Of a stretch of DNA of 50,727 nucleotides, positions 11,745-22,562 are shown one piece after another (positions within the stretch are counted from its first letter, which is position 1; each line of letters starts with the position of its first letter). A program made the translations under genes and the position numbers. The notes beneath the pieces are model-generated. The model ran no database searches and was not told where the DNA came from. It worked only from the letters and a program-made list of their open reading frames with translations. Source of the DNA: Clavulina sp. PMI_390 (taxonomy: Eukaryota > Basidiomycota > Agaricomycetes > Cantharellales > Hydnaceae); assembly GCA_015039315.1 (NCBI GenBank), contig WIDE01000138.1, positions 21,006-71,732 on the forward strand, in the 5' to 3' direction.

Positions 11745-13008
11745 ATGATGAAAGATCGTCTTGCAAGTGAGAAAGAGAAGCTCACTCAAGTCTGGCGCAC
11801 TCTCGCTCCTGAGCAAGCTGAAATGCGCAAGCAGAGCAAGCATCTCAACACCCTCACAAAGGAGCTAGAAGCTCAACGGAGCGAGATTCTCTCTCTCGAG
11901 GAGGCCTTCAAGCACGCTGGGTATTATACTGACATCGGGGCGGGAAACTCGAGAATGCTTTTCGAGAACGCGATGGCGAGGGAGGGAGTGCTGGTCGAGA
12001 CCTGCAAAGTAGAGAATATGATCAAAGACTCTCTCGACACGACTGAGCGACTTCTCGAGCGAGAGAAGAAGGTTCTACAGAAGGTGTGTTAACCCCAGCC
12101 AGAAAATGGCTATTGCACTTACGGATCTGGGCTGATCGTCCGTATACTCTGTGCAGGAACTCGAACGCGTCCGCATGGAGAAGTTCTGGAACCTCGCTGA
12201 CGGCTTTCGCCGTCGCAACAACTCTTTGTCTCCCGTCGAGGCCCTTTGGCTTGACGAAGTCGCTAAGATCGATGAGGACGTGCTCAAGGTCCGTGACCTG
12301 AGGAAGCTCTGCTGGCAGAGAATGCAAGTCGACGCGCAGAAGCTGGAAAATCTGCGCGCTTGGGAAAAGCAGCGTCAGGAACGCCAAGAGCGGGAGGAGC
12401 GCAAGGAAAAGGAGCGCCAAGAGCGCCACGCTGCCCGTGAGCGAGAGCGAGAGCGCCAAAAACGCCAACAATACTCTCACTCTTCCCAGCACCACCAACA
12501 TCCATACGACTCTGACTATCGTCGAGCGCGAGCAACCAACGCTGGTCATGGCTATCATACAGACAACGGTTCTCGGCGCCCTCACCTTGAGCGCAAAGGA
12601 CCTTACTCGCGCACGGACAAACGCGATGGTATGTCGGAAGAGATGGTTCTCATGAAAGCGTGGGCTTCCTACCAGCTTCGATGGGCCGGGCTGCTAGAGA
12701 TTAGCACCCCAGAGGCCCCTCTTACCTACGCATCCATTCCATGGCCGGTCGCTAGCGATCCTTGCCATCCTACCAGTCTTACTCCCCAGCGAATGGCTGT
12801 ATTCCTTCTCAGTTCGTTACATTCTCCCGATAAGCCCGCGATGGAGCGGATTCGGGAAGCAATGAAGCTCTGGCATCCCGACAAGTTCGAAGGCAGGTTC
12901 ATGGCTCTCATTGCCCCTTCTGATCGAGCCATTGTGCGCGAAGGGCTGGGCATGGTGGCGAGAGGTTTGATTGATCTGATGCGTTTGCAGAAGAAGGTGC
13001 CTGGATAG
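11745..13008 (+). CDS. coiled-coil protein with J-domain-like C-terminus, function unknown
   Basis: Two exons, 11745-12083 and 12157-13008, encode 396 residues. Residues 1-110 are heptad-like and rich in Glu, Lys and Leu, predicted coiled coil. Residues about 175-235 are an extremely charged Arg/Glu/Gln helix made of repeated RQER-type units. The C-terminal 110 residues look folded and contain KLWHPDKFEGRF. That HPDKF resembles the HPD loop of J-domain proteins, and more closely the HPDRF loop of the NFKBIL1 family, followed by a helix (GLGMVARGLIDLM). This suggests an Hsp70-binding J-like module, but the preceding helix II is not obviously canonical. There are no membrane segments and no signal peptide. 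A second Met directly after the first is an alternative start. I do not recognise an orthologue with a known function. Confidence 0.75.
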
Positions 13009-13044
13009 CGTTATCGTAGTTCAATCCATTGTTTCGGCTGCTTC

Positions 13045-13304
13045 CAGTCCCTCCTGGAGAACATCGTGGGTAGACATGCTGTGCTACGTCGGCGGTAACG
13101 TCGCTGAACAAGCTGCTGGCCCGTGAATGGCCCCGAATCATAGAGGGTTGCGGAAGTTTCGGTATTGGTGCGACGCAACAGTCCCTCCTGGAGAACATCG
13201 TGGGTAGACATGCTGTGCTACGTCGGCGGTAACGTCGCTGAACAAGCTGGCTGGCCCGTGAATGACCCAGAATCATAGACGGTTGCAGAAGTTTCGATAT
13301 TGGG
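13045..13304. repeat. 134-bp direct tandem repeat, two copies
   Basis: Copy 1 spans 13045-13178 and copy 2 spans 13179 to about 13304. Each begins CAGTCCCTCCTGGAG. The first 70 or so bases are identical; the rest differs by a few substitutions and one inserted base. The repeat starts 36 bases after the stop of the coiled-coil gene, so it lies in the 3' untranslated or downstream region. It does not encode a repeated peptide linked to a gene. Confidence 0.9.
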
Positions 13305-13978
13305 TCTAATGCACGAACGTTACGATTCAAAGACACACGAATAATCAAGAACAGTAATGACAAGAAGGAGATAGTTTGTGTGTGTTGTCAGTCACAACAC
13401 GCGCTCGACCAGTCACAACCCTGCTCCCTCTGCTTACCCGAATACGCCGGCTTCTTGACGAGGCTGAAGGCATCAATTATTGCTGGTATGCTCATGGCGC
13501 AGTTGAATGAGTCATGACGAAGTAGGGGCTCTAAGAACCTTGGACCATTGAGTAGTTTTAGTTGGTCTTTTTCTCATACCTAGCAGGCGGCAGCGCCATG
13601 CTACTCTCAGAATCGGATCTATCGCTTTCACTGCACTAAAAAGTTTCTAGCCACGTTTATGCACTGACCCTACGTTTCGCGAATGTCTGCGCCTTGTCAA
13701 TTGAGTCAAGAATTCAGCCGAGGTGATTCTCCTCGTCACGTCACACTCCCCTCTTCCATACCGCATCGGATGTTTCCTTGCTCTCCTTCAAGCATCTGAC
13801 TATCGTTTGATGCCCCGAAACCCGAGCGATCTATCATCTTATACACTGCGGCTATCTAATATTTCCTAACTCTCGGCTTTTCATCCTCGACCATTCCGAG
13901 CCCCTTTTCAGACCTGCACCCCCACTCCACGCTCTCTTACCCTCGTTTTGGATCCTGTTGTTATTATTATTCTAAGTT
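13305..13978. promoter_or_regulatory. intergenic region, upstream of the TMEM184-like gene
   Basis: This stretch lies between the tandem repeat and the start of the Ost-alpha-like gene. The last 200 bases are strongly pyrimidine-rich, consistent with a fungal promoter and 5' leader. I see no clear TATA box or other named element. Confidence 0.4.
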
Positions 13979-16427
13979 ATGCCTAGCCCAAAAGCAACTT
14001 GCCCAGTGGAAACCGTGACAGCAACCTCGCCACCCCTAATTCAGAATGGCAAGATAACAATTCAAGGTATGTTTTCTACAGAATGACATGTAGTTCCTCA
14101 TACTGACTCACGACTTTGTAGCTCATCAAGTATGTCAACCGACTTCCATAGTCCCTTGAAATATAGCTCAACTTGTAATCAGGTGGGGTGGCTATTGTGT
14201 GGAATCTGCGCACTTATTGCAACCTCCGCGTCATTCTGGCTCATTAACAAACACCTACAGTTCTATACCAATGTAAGTTCCCCAAATGTTACATATCTAT
14301 CGTTTGTATATGCTTCTGATTGCCGATCCATAGCCTGGATGCCAGAGATGTATGTCCTCCACGTTCTGTCCAACTTCCTCAGGGCTCTCAAATCGCTACA
14401 AGTCATTATCAGGCTCTTGTTTCTGGTCCCGATCTACAGTCTCGTCACGCTTGCTGCCTACATTGACTATGTGAGCTGCTGGTGCCATTTCTAACGTTGA
14501 AGCCTTCCTTACCAGCGTTGAGTAGTCTGAAGCCTCGCCATACCTCATCCTCCAAACTGCCTACGAATCTTTCGTCGTATACGCGTTTTTCTACTTAATG
14601 CTTCAATATCTCTCTCCAAACGACATCGAAAGGCGCAACATCATTCGCCGCAAACCGTGTTTTGAGCCGCAGAACCACTGGAAGTGGATGTTTCCACTTG
14701 GCCGACTCAAATACCGCCCAAAAGTTAGTCTTCTGCATGGCCTGCGTTTAGAGGGTACTGACGTGCCGTTCCATAGAATGGTCTCTATTTCCTTCAGCTC
14801 ATGAAGTGGGGCATTCTTCAATATTGTGTGATTCGCCCACTGTGAGCAGCATTCTCCACAACAAACGATGGTACCGTAACTAACAATAGATTTTCTTCCT
14901 AGTGGATCCATTGTAGGCATCTCAACGCAGACTTCTTGCGCGCTTTTTTTTTCACCGAGGCTACTACTAGATATCCGTGATTCTCGAAGCGGCGAACCTC
15001 TACTGCGAGGCAAGCTGGAGTCCCATCTGGGCTCATGTTTGGGTAAGCTTCACAGCAGATCACTACTCCGTCTATGATTTCTCATTACTTACTTGCGAGT
15101 AGATTGTCACCATTGTCTCAATCTCAGTCACGATTGCCATGTATTGCCTTCTCCAGCTTTATCTCGTGATATCAAAAGACATCGCCGTTCATCGACCTCT
15201 TCTACAATTCATCTCGGTAAAGGCTGTGGTCTTCCTAACCTTTTGGCAAAGTGGTATTCTTTCGGCGCTCGCAATGATAAATGTAGTCAAAGATGTAAGG
15301 TCTCATGAATTGATTGCTTGGCGCGCTACACTGATCAGCTCCGTGTGTACAGGGGCAATACATGTCGGTTCACCTCGACTCCTATGTAGCAGATCGTCAA
15401 ATCTAACTCATCATTCTCAGGACCTCAACGGAAATCATAGTTGGTATATCCGCAGTACTACAGAATTTTGAAATGGTGTACGTACAACCGCACTTACTCA
15501 TAGGAAGCAAAGATACTGAAAAGTTCCCCTTTCGCATAGTATCATAGCCTTCGTGCATTTGAAGGCATTTTCTTACCTTCCTTACCGCCCCAAACCACTT
15601 CCTGCTCTTCCTCCTGGCCCTGGTGACGCTCCCTCCAAAGAGGCTTATATCAGACCTCAGTACGAACGTACTCCACGTCTAGCGGCCCTCCGTCACGCGT
15701 TTTCCTTTGGTGAAACCTGGCGCGAACTCCGCGAGGGTGCAATTTACTTATGGAACACAATGCGGGGAAGGGAGGCAGAGCCTCATAGTCGTCTGCATCA
15801 CTTTGAGGCTGTGATGGGAGTGGAGCGACCCATCATTGGGGGAAATGGGGGTGTCAAATCTCAGCCTTTCAGTCGGCAGGTCATTCCCCAACACTGGGAT
15901 GATCGAAGATCACCACCTCCCACTCAACTGAACCGCCATCAGCGCCGTGTCTCGGTAAGTTATATCGATCCCCTTGTTTGGTCGTCCCTAGCTGAACTTT
16001 TCCTCTCTAGTGGGATCCTGCCCTAGAGCCATATTACCCTCTTGCTCCAATCGACGAAGAGCTAGAGAACGAACCGCCCACATCTCTTCTTCGCCAACAC
16101 TTATCCCAAACTGTAGCGACGAATGATCCTGACGCTCTAACGGTGTCAACCCCGTCGAATGAACGATTCCCAGCGTTCCTCCACCCAATGCCAGCTCCTC
16201 GATACGACCCCTACGTGCCATTTCAGCCGCGCAACATACCAGATCTCGACCCCGACGTCCCGTCGATATCGGCCACATCCCTCCCCGAACGACCGCCTCT
16301 CTCCATTCCCCAACCTGCGCGACTGGTTATGCCTACTCCACTCTCCCCAGCACGCTTCCCCGCCTTTGAATATACAGATAGTCGCATCGCTGTACACGGA
16401 TCGCGGCAAGATATTGACGAGTACTGA
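13979..16427 (+). CDS. TMEM184 / organic solute transporter Ost-alpha family membrane protein
   Basis: Multi-pass membrane protein of the Solute_trans_a (DUF300) family, 561 residues. Fourteen exons: 13979-14066, 14122-14129 (8 nt), 14183-14272, 14334-14349 (16 nt), 14403-14470, 14526-14723, 14798-14841, 14903-14912 (10 nt), 14971-15042, 15103-15294, 15353-15363 (11 nt), 15421-15477, 15540-15954 and 16011-16427. Family landmarks appear only when the micro-exons are included: GWLLCGICALIA (TM1), CQRFIIRLLFLVPIYS (TM2), YESFVVYAFFYLMLQYL, LMKWGILQYCVIRPL, YCEASWSP, FWQSG and FEMVIIAFVHLKAFSY. About seven helices are expected, followed by a long, Pro-rich cytoplasmic tail from roughly residue 290. 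Animal Ost-alpha needs a beta subunit for steroid transport; fungal members are poorly characterised, so the substrate is unknown. Confidence 0.9.
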
Positions 16428-16799
16428 ATTATTCGCTCGTGTGGTAGATGCACTCGTTTTTCTCGTTATTTTCCCCAATATCACGACTTGTAATGACCGC
16501 TTCATGAAGAAAGCGTTAATGATATGTACACAGATGTTTGTCCTACACGCTCTAAACGATACTTCTCAATAATCTCGAAGCGGTACTGTACCAGAATATG
16601 TCGACAAGCGGACTATAAACTCAGTGTGACTTCACCCTTGATCATCGCCTAACATTGGACGGGCGCAGGAAACTGCAAGTGATCTCCAGTGAGCATCATG
16701 GGAGTTGACGAATAGAGAACCCAGAGACAAAAGTTACCGAAGCCATCATAATGAAGTATAAGAAGAGAGAGCGAGAAAAGAAAATGCGAAGGCTCTCCA
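16428..16799. other. convergent 3' intergenic region
   Basis: These 372 bases separate the stops of two convergent genes, the TMEM184-like protein (plus) and the SPX-RING protein (minus). They presumably hold both polyadenylation regions. I see no gene or defined terminator. Confidence 0.4.
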
Positions 16800-19134
16800 T
16801 CACATGACGATGCAACTCTTTGCTCCATCCTCCCCATATCCGAGCTCTATTGCTTCTTCGCGTGCCTTCTCTTCCCTGTTCGCTTTATCTTTCGCGCGCG
16901 CCTCTGCAGGGAACCACGTCAGCATGAACTGCTGCAATGCAGTATCCACATTTTCTATTGTGTAGTGATTATATTCTGAGTTGATGCCCTGGCCCCAATA
17001 AACGATGAGTAAGCTTACCTCTGTTGGCATGAAGTACAGTTGGGGCACGACATAGCGGGCAGTTCTCTTTCCCTTGCCTCTGCATCTAGAGAGAATAATA
17101 GCATCGAAATCCGGTCAATGGAAAGTAAGAACGAGCGACTGTGATCCGCGGATATACCTTCGATAGGCATCGCACACAGAATAGATGTCGACACTGAAGA
17201 CGAATTGGGATGTAAGCGAGCGAGAAGCAGATCATGCAGGAATAATCTGGAAGTCGGAGGATGTCATTACGGGTGTTGAGTATGAAGTTGCAGGAAACTG
17301 TATGACGAGGCTCACCGTCGATGCTTGGTATGACAGGAAGAAGTGTCTCAGTGAGAACGACGACAAGCAAATGGGGTAAAGATAGCCCATGTTTCATGAG
17401 CTTTGACTCTGCACCAGCCACTGGCCCCATCATTCCAGGATGGAGCATCGCACCCCCTGGAGCAGTTCCTTCTCTCAGGAGCGTGACAAAGAGAGGATGC
17501 GATGTCATCGTTGTGGGTGATATGGATTCAAAGCCTGGGGTAGACGGTGGAGGTAGGCGGGGTGTTGACGACAGCATGAGCGCGGTACGTTTTTCATGTT
17601 TCTTCATAATCTTACGCAGAGCCTCTGAATTCGCGTGATCAAACTAGGCAAGAAAAGGAAATCGGTGGATGAGTGTCAGTATACAGTCGAAAACGTCCGA
17701 ATACTCGGAGTATAAGTGAGCTCAGGGGCGGTGATCTCAAGTACGCACTTTCTTAAGATCCAGCAATAGCGCATTCAGCTGCATAAATTTCCCTATCGCA
17801 TCGTCCACGCTTTGGCCAACATGTTCTAGTTTCCCTACTCTCTCGACGAACCCTGCCATCCTCCTCTCAACCTCCTCCAAACTCCTCTCTCCACGATCTT
17901 GCTCCGATGCGCTCTCGAAGATTGCCGAGTCCATCCAAAGCTGGAAGATCTCTCTCCAGACCGCAATCTCACCCTTGCGGCGACCATCCTTGGAAAATGT
18001 CTTCGTCCATTTGCCCTTGAAAGGAACACTGGGTGTAGAAGAGGACGACGTTTGGAGCGGGGTGATATGGGATGCTATGCCGTCTGCAAGCTCTTGTACC
18101 TGCCGTGTGAAATCTTCTTGGACAGTACGGTGATGGACTTCGAGGGCGTTCACTGCGCGGAGGAGGAGGGCATAGAAAGATTCATCGCTTGGAAGAGGAA
18201 TGACGATTTCGCTCGTAACAGAATCCAACAAAGGCCCCGTGGGTTGAGAGCGGGGAATAACACTGAAGGAAGACGACGCGGCACAAATAAATTTGTCAGT
18301 GAGAAGGGAATGGCGCGGTCAGGACGCAGACACAAACTCACATGGCCGCTGAGTTGACTTGATCAGGTCCAGTGAGAATCGCGGGATGGTATTCATCAGC
18401 GGAAACCTGAGCCAGCTCGCCGTCCCGATCGTGTCCGAAAGGAACAGTGAGGCGAAGTCGGGGAATGATCGCATCACCCTCAGCTATCAGCACGCCCATG
18501 TCCCGTGCCCACCATTACGAAGCGAAAAGGAGACGTGACCGGCGATCATAGAAACGGAGTAATCAGGGAAAGTCAGTAAATGATCATTCTGCATAGAGCA
18601 AGTCCATGTGGCAAGTGAAAATCGATGGACAGCAACTCACCAGTCAATTCATACACTGCGTGAATAGCTTGGGAGGCGACGCTACTCAGAGGAGCAGCCG
18701 GCGCGTTGGCCGAGAATGAAGACGCAGCCGACGAGGAACTGGGGATAGACTCGCTGATGGCTCGGCGGATCGTCGTCGTCGCGCCATCCGCTTCTAGCGC
18801 CTCGTCAGAGCCATCGCTACCCTCAAAAGTATCAACACTCGGAGAGGGGTGCGTTGGGATGTTGATACCAGTAGCGGTCGTCACTGGAGCCGGTTTATCT
18901 TGCAAGAGATGGTGCAGCACGGCTGGATCGAGGCCTAGGAGTGCCAGCTCGCTGGCGACACCATTGATAAGTTTCTTCAACTGTGTGAGGGAAAAGGGGC
19001 AGATCAGGTGAGAAGGAACCCCTGCACAGCAATCAGCGCAGGCGCTAACGAACCTGCGAGTAAGATACGGCGGCTTCGCGCCAGCTCTCAGGAAATGTGG
19101 GCAGGAGCACGCTGTACTGCTTTCCATACTTCAT
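16800..19134 (-). CDS. SPX-RING E3 ubiquitin ligase (NLA-like) with C-terminal CaaX box
   Basis: Exons 19134-19054, 18980-18641, 18483-18342, 18262-17749, 17643-17316, 17246-17158, 17085-17019 and 16954-16800 encode 571 residues. The N-terminus MKYGKQYSVLL is the classic SPX start. The SPX domain continues through LKKLINGVASELALLGL and NALEVHH and ends with LRKIMKKHEKRT (residues 368-379), the lysine-rich helix that binds inositol pyrophosphates in known SPX domains. Long Ser-rich insertions split it. A C3HC4 RING follows, with zinc ligands C472, C475, C487, H489, C492, C495, C507 and C510. The last residues are CIVM, a good farnesylation CaaX motif. SPX plus RING is the architecture of plant NLA, which ubiquitinates phosphate transporters, so a phosphate-responsive ligase is a reasonable inference. 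CaaX lipidation would place it on a membrane. Confidence 0.92.
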
Positions 19135-19701
19135 CGTGCAAGGTCTATGGATGTCTTAGAGTAGAAGCAAACAGTCTCCCCAGAAATCGCTCCAGAGTAA
19201 AGGCTAATATCGGAAGCAAAAAGGCTAAAGGGGGGAAGGGGGGTCATAGTGTTCCCGACGGCGGGGCATGGGGGTATATATACACTGTCGTGAGCGATCA
19301 TTTTTTGAGGCACACGACCAGAAAATAGGCCGATCCAGGCACCCACAACACTCCACAACAATGACTCCGCTAATATTCCTCATACACACCCATTCTATTT
19401 GGCAGGTGCCGCTTCGCATCTCATCGTCCGACGCCCCTTCCGGTCTCGGATGCGCTACAATAAGGAGGAAAAAATGACTCGATGACAGGCGGAGCTCGTC
19501 ATGCCCATCCGTCTAGCGGGTGGAATAACTAATCCACCCGTTCCATGTGACACGAAGCAAGAGTCAACATGAGCGGCCACGCACGCCTGACAGTCGAACA
19601 AGAATATATATATACGAATACGCCCCTAACTACAACAGCTAGAATCGTCCGAAATGTGCGAAAAGAAGAGGGAGAAAGAAAAAAAAAAGAAAATGACATC
19701 A
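19135..19701. promoter_or_regulatory. intergenic region upstream of the SPX-RING gene
   Basis: This 567-base gap between two co-oriented minus-strand genes holds the promoter of the SPX-RING gene and the 3' region of the GTPBP-like gene. A TATATATA run on the minus strand around 19274-19282, some 140 bases upstream of the SPX-RING start, is a candidate TATA box. A second short TATATATA run lies at 19605-19613, close to the GTPBP-like stop. Nothing else is recognised. Confidence 0.4.
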
Positions 19702-22151
19702 TCAGAGCTGAATCTTGTCCAGCTCAAGGTACGGTTCTTCTACTTCAACCGTAAACTTGCGCACTATGAGCGCCTCCGCGATGAGCCGCGGAGCAGGCGT
19801 TGACGGAGTCTCAGAAGAGGAGACAGGCGGGGAAACTGCTCCTTCATCACGATCCGACGTAGCCGCACTGCTAACACTCCCCATATCCTGGGCCATCAAC
19901 CAACCATCCCCTTTCTTCTTCTTCTCGCCTCCACCCAGTTTAACGGACTTCCCCTTCCCTTTGCCTTTCCACTTGCCACCTCCCGCTGAGTCACCTCTAT
20001 GACCAATCTCAACGCCCATCTCCTCCGCCTCTGCTTCGGCCTCCTCTCGTCTCCTCTCGCGGTTCCCCTCTCGCCGCACGCGTCGTAGCCGCGCTTTCTC
20101 CGCCGGGTCTACAGCAGGCGGCTGTAGCATCTTGGGGTTCTTATTGCTATTGAGCGAAGGTGTAGGGGACGGAGAGGGAGACGGAGAAATGGACGCAGAT
20201 GCGTTGGTAGATGTAGAGAGGAAAGGGTACGAGGGCGATGGAGCGTGAGCAGGAGCATAGCCGTCCTTGGATTGGCGATGTAGCCTCTCGTGCTTCGCGG
20301 TTCGGATCTCTGTTGCCACCACTGGAATCGCGATCGCAGGGGTAGGCGATGGTGCAGAGGCAGGGATAGCGAAATTGCTAATGTCTAGATCAAATGCAAA
20401 CGCTGCATCGTCATCAACGTCCGAGTCGCCATCAAATGCGAAAGGGTCTCCACGCGGTGGAGGAGCGCGCGAAGGTGGGGCAGACGAGGATGCCAGCTCG
20501 TTCGAAAGTGAGGAGGGAATTCCCTTCTTGACTTGAGAGTCCGAAGCGTGGCGAAGAAGGGGATCAGAGGCACTGGCACGACGATCACGAGAAGGCCCAC
20601 GTGCCTCTCCCCATGCATTGAAACCATACGGATAATCGCGAATGATAGGCATAGGTACTGCAATCGGCGTCGTCAATCCTGCTGGTTGAGAATCGGTGCC
20701 AGCACCAGATGGAGTCGAGTTAATTGATGGGGAGTTCTGGGTGCCCAGACTCGCAGAGAGGGGCGAGAGCAGACCAGGGCTCGACCTTGGGGGTGCTAGC
20801 AGCGAGGGGGAGGCAGACTGAGCTCTCATATGACCAAAACCACGAGCACCACCTCCGACTGCGCCAGCAGCAGCTAGAGCTGCATTGTTAGGGCGAACGT
20901 GCTGCACTTTGGGGCGTGAACCAATCCCAGTTGCCGAAGATGTTCGACGCTTGGAACTATTAGGACCGGAGAGAGGAGACAGCGGTGAGGTGGATGGGAT
21001 GTTTCTTGTAGCTGGAGACATTTCCCCTGCACCGCCTCCAAGGTCTCCGTCTGCATCGACCTCCTCCGAGCTGGAACTGCCGGCTCCCCCAGACCCCTCC
21101 GCGTCGCCTTCCGTATCGGTGAGTGAGAATGGTGAGACATCAGAGTTTTTCCTATTACGCTCAGCATCTTCGATCATGAACGGCGAGCGCCCTGGAGATG
21201 CGAGCTTTGGCATTTTGACGGCGCCCAGACCCAGTCCCAAACCAAGGCCTGGGCCCGAACCCGGGGTTCCTCCATCGAGACCTGCTAGTCCAAGATCAAG
21301 TGGGGAAGGATAGGACGAAGCAGGAAGAGTAATTTCTTTCTGAATGATGAGGGTTGCGCCAAGCTCGCCTGCCATGCGCTCAAGGGTGTCAAGGGATTCA
21401 TCCAGGTCCTAAGTGAACAAAGCACAAAGTGTCAGGATTGTATGGTGCCGGGTTTGAGGACCAATGCAATATTGGGCAGAGAGAGATATTACCTTACGAG
21501 TGAGTCCAATTAACTGTCCAGAGTCGCTAACACCAATCTCATAGAGAGCCTGGCCAGACCCAGCAAGGAGACGCCACTTGAGCTGTGTGACAAGACGAGT
21601 GAAACGTTCCGGCTGAGGAGGAGTCCCATGATACAGTGGAGATTGCATGGAGCCGCGGTGCAGGCAGTGCGAGAGGGGATCGAGTCAGCAATTGTGAAAC
21701 GAGCAACCTCAGACATTATGTCACATAGAACGCCGTCTCATCGCAGAGTACACACCGTAGGGTTCAGCAACTTGAGTTTGTACTCAACATTACCCACTTC
21801 GACCTCAGGTGCTAGCTGGGGCATGATGCCCGCCACTGCGCCTGCTCCTGTCATGGTCATCCCTGATCCTGTGCCACTGAGAACAAGGGCCGCTCCGCCC
21901 ATAGGACTTCCCCTCTCCGACATGGAGTCGAGTTCATGCTCGGAAATAGATGAGGGGGTCCCTGCAGCGGCAGCCAGTGCCGGCGATGTGGACAGCGACT
22001 CCCAGGGTGAGCGTGGAAGTGAGCTAGGGAGGCCAGCTGGGATTCCAGGGAGATGGGTCGAAGCCAGCTGTGGTGAAAGCGACATACGTGGTGTTTCGTG
22101 TTGGGATCCAAGTGCTGGAGCTTGAGCTCCGGTCGATACGGTCGTGCTCAT
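19702..22151 (-). CDS. GTPBP1/GTPBP2 N-terminal-like protein lacking a GTPase domain
   Basis: Three exons, 22151-21756, 21612-21493 and 21408-19702, encode 740 residues. Residues about 119-207 form the only obviously conserved block: GNVEYKLKLLNPTPERFTRL, then VTQLKWRLLAGSGQALYEIG, then the VSDSGQLIGL, LDESLDTLERMAGELGATL and QKEI elements. This resembles the region preceding the GTPase domain in GTPBP1/GTPBP2. The introns fall inside it at phase 0. Everything downstream is Ser/Pro/Gly-rich low complexity with SPSPSPSP and GLGLGLG runs and a KGKGKGKS basic tract. A conserved-looking tail (RLIAEALIVRKFTVEVEE) closes the protein. I see no P-loop GxxxxGKS, DxxG or NKxD, so it cannot be a GTPase by itself. 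Function unknown; a regulatory or ribosome-associated role by analogy is speculation. Confidence 0.75.
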
Positions 22152-22562
22152 GGACGGTCGTTTAGTGCGCGGGGGTTGATGCTTTATATCCAGTGCAAGA
22201 TGGTTAGAGAACGGTAGATTATAATGTCTTGAATGGTCTGAGAGCTATATTCGAGGTATCATCGTTGGTTTCTAGATCTTTGTGTCGTGGCTGGTGGATG
22301 GAGAGAGGCAAGACCGAGATTGACTCGACTCAATTCAACAACAGTATTGGTCAGGTGACCAGCTGACTCCATTCATCCTCACTCGAAAATATGAAATTAT
22401 TATCGACGTCGACGAGGCCAAAAATAGCGACCAAGGATAGGAACCATGGCTCGTAGCAGGGATGTATACACAGAGAAGCTGCCGAACTCGGACATAGGAT
22501 ATATTGCGTTCGTGACAGCCAGTACATAGGCTACCAAGCCCACGATATCTTTACGGCCTTTC
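22152..22562. promoter_or_regulatory. intergenic, upstream of the GTPBP-like gene
   Basis: These 411 bases lie between the start of the GTPBP-like gene and the stop of the first thaumatin-like gene, both on the minus strand. They contain the promoter of the former and the 3' region of the latter. No clear element is seen. Confidence 0.35.

Noticed and set aside
12022..12585. 187-codon open frame on the minus strand
   Set aside because: It lies opposite the Arg/Glu-rich coil of the plus-strand gene. Its Leu/Ala-rich composition is the mirror of that codon pattern, with no start context or introns of its own.
14383..14402. Earlier acceptor (14382) for the fifth exon of the TMEM184-like gene
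   Set aside because: It breaks the frame with the 16-nt exon. The acceptor at 14402 restores the family motif CQRFIIRLL and makes the total length divisible by three.
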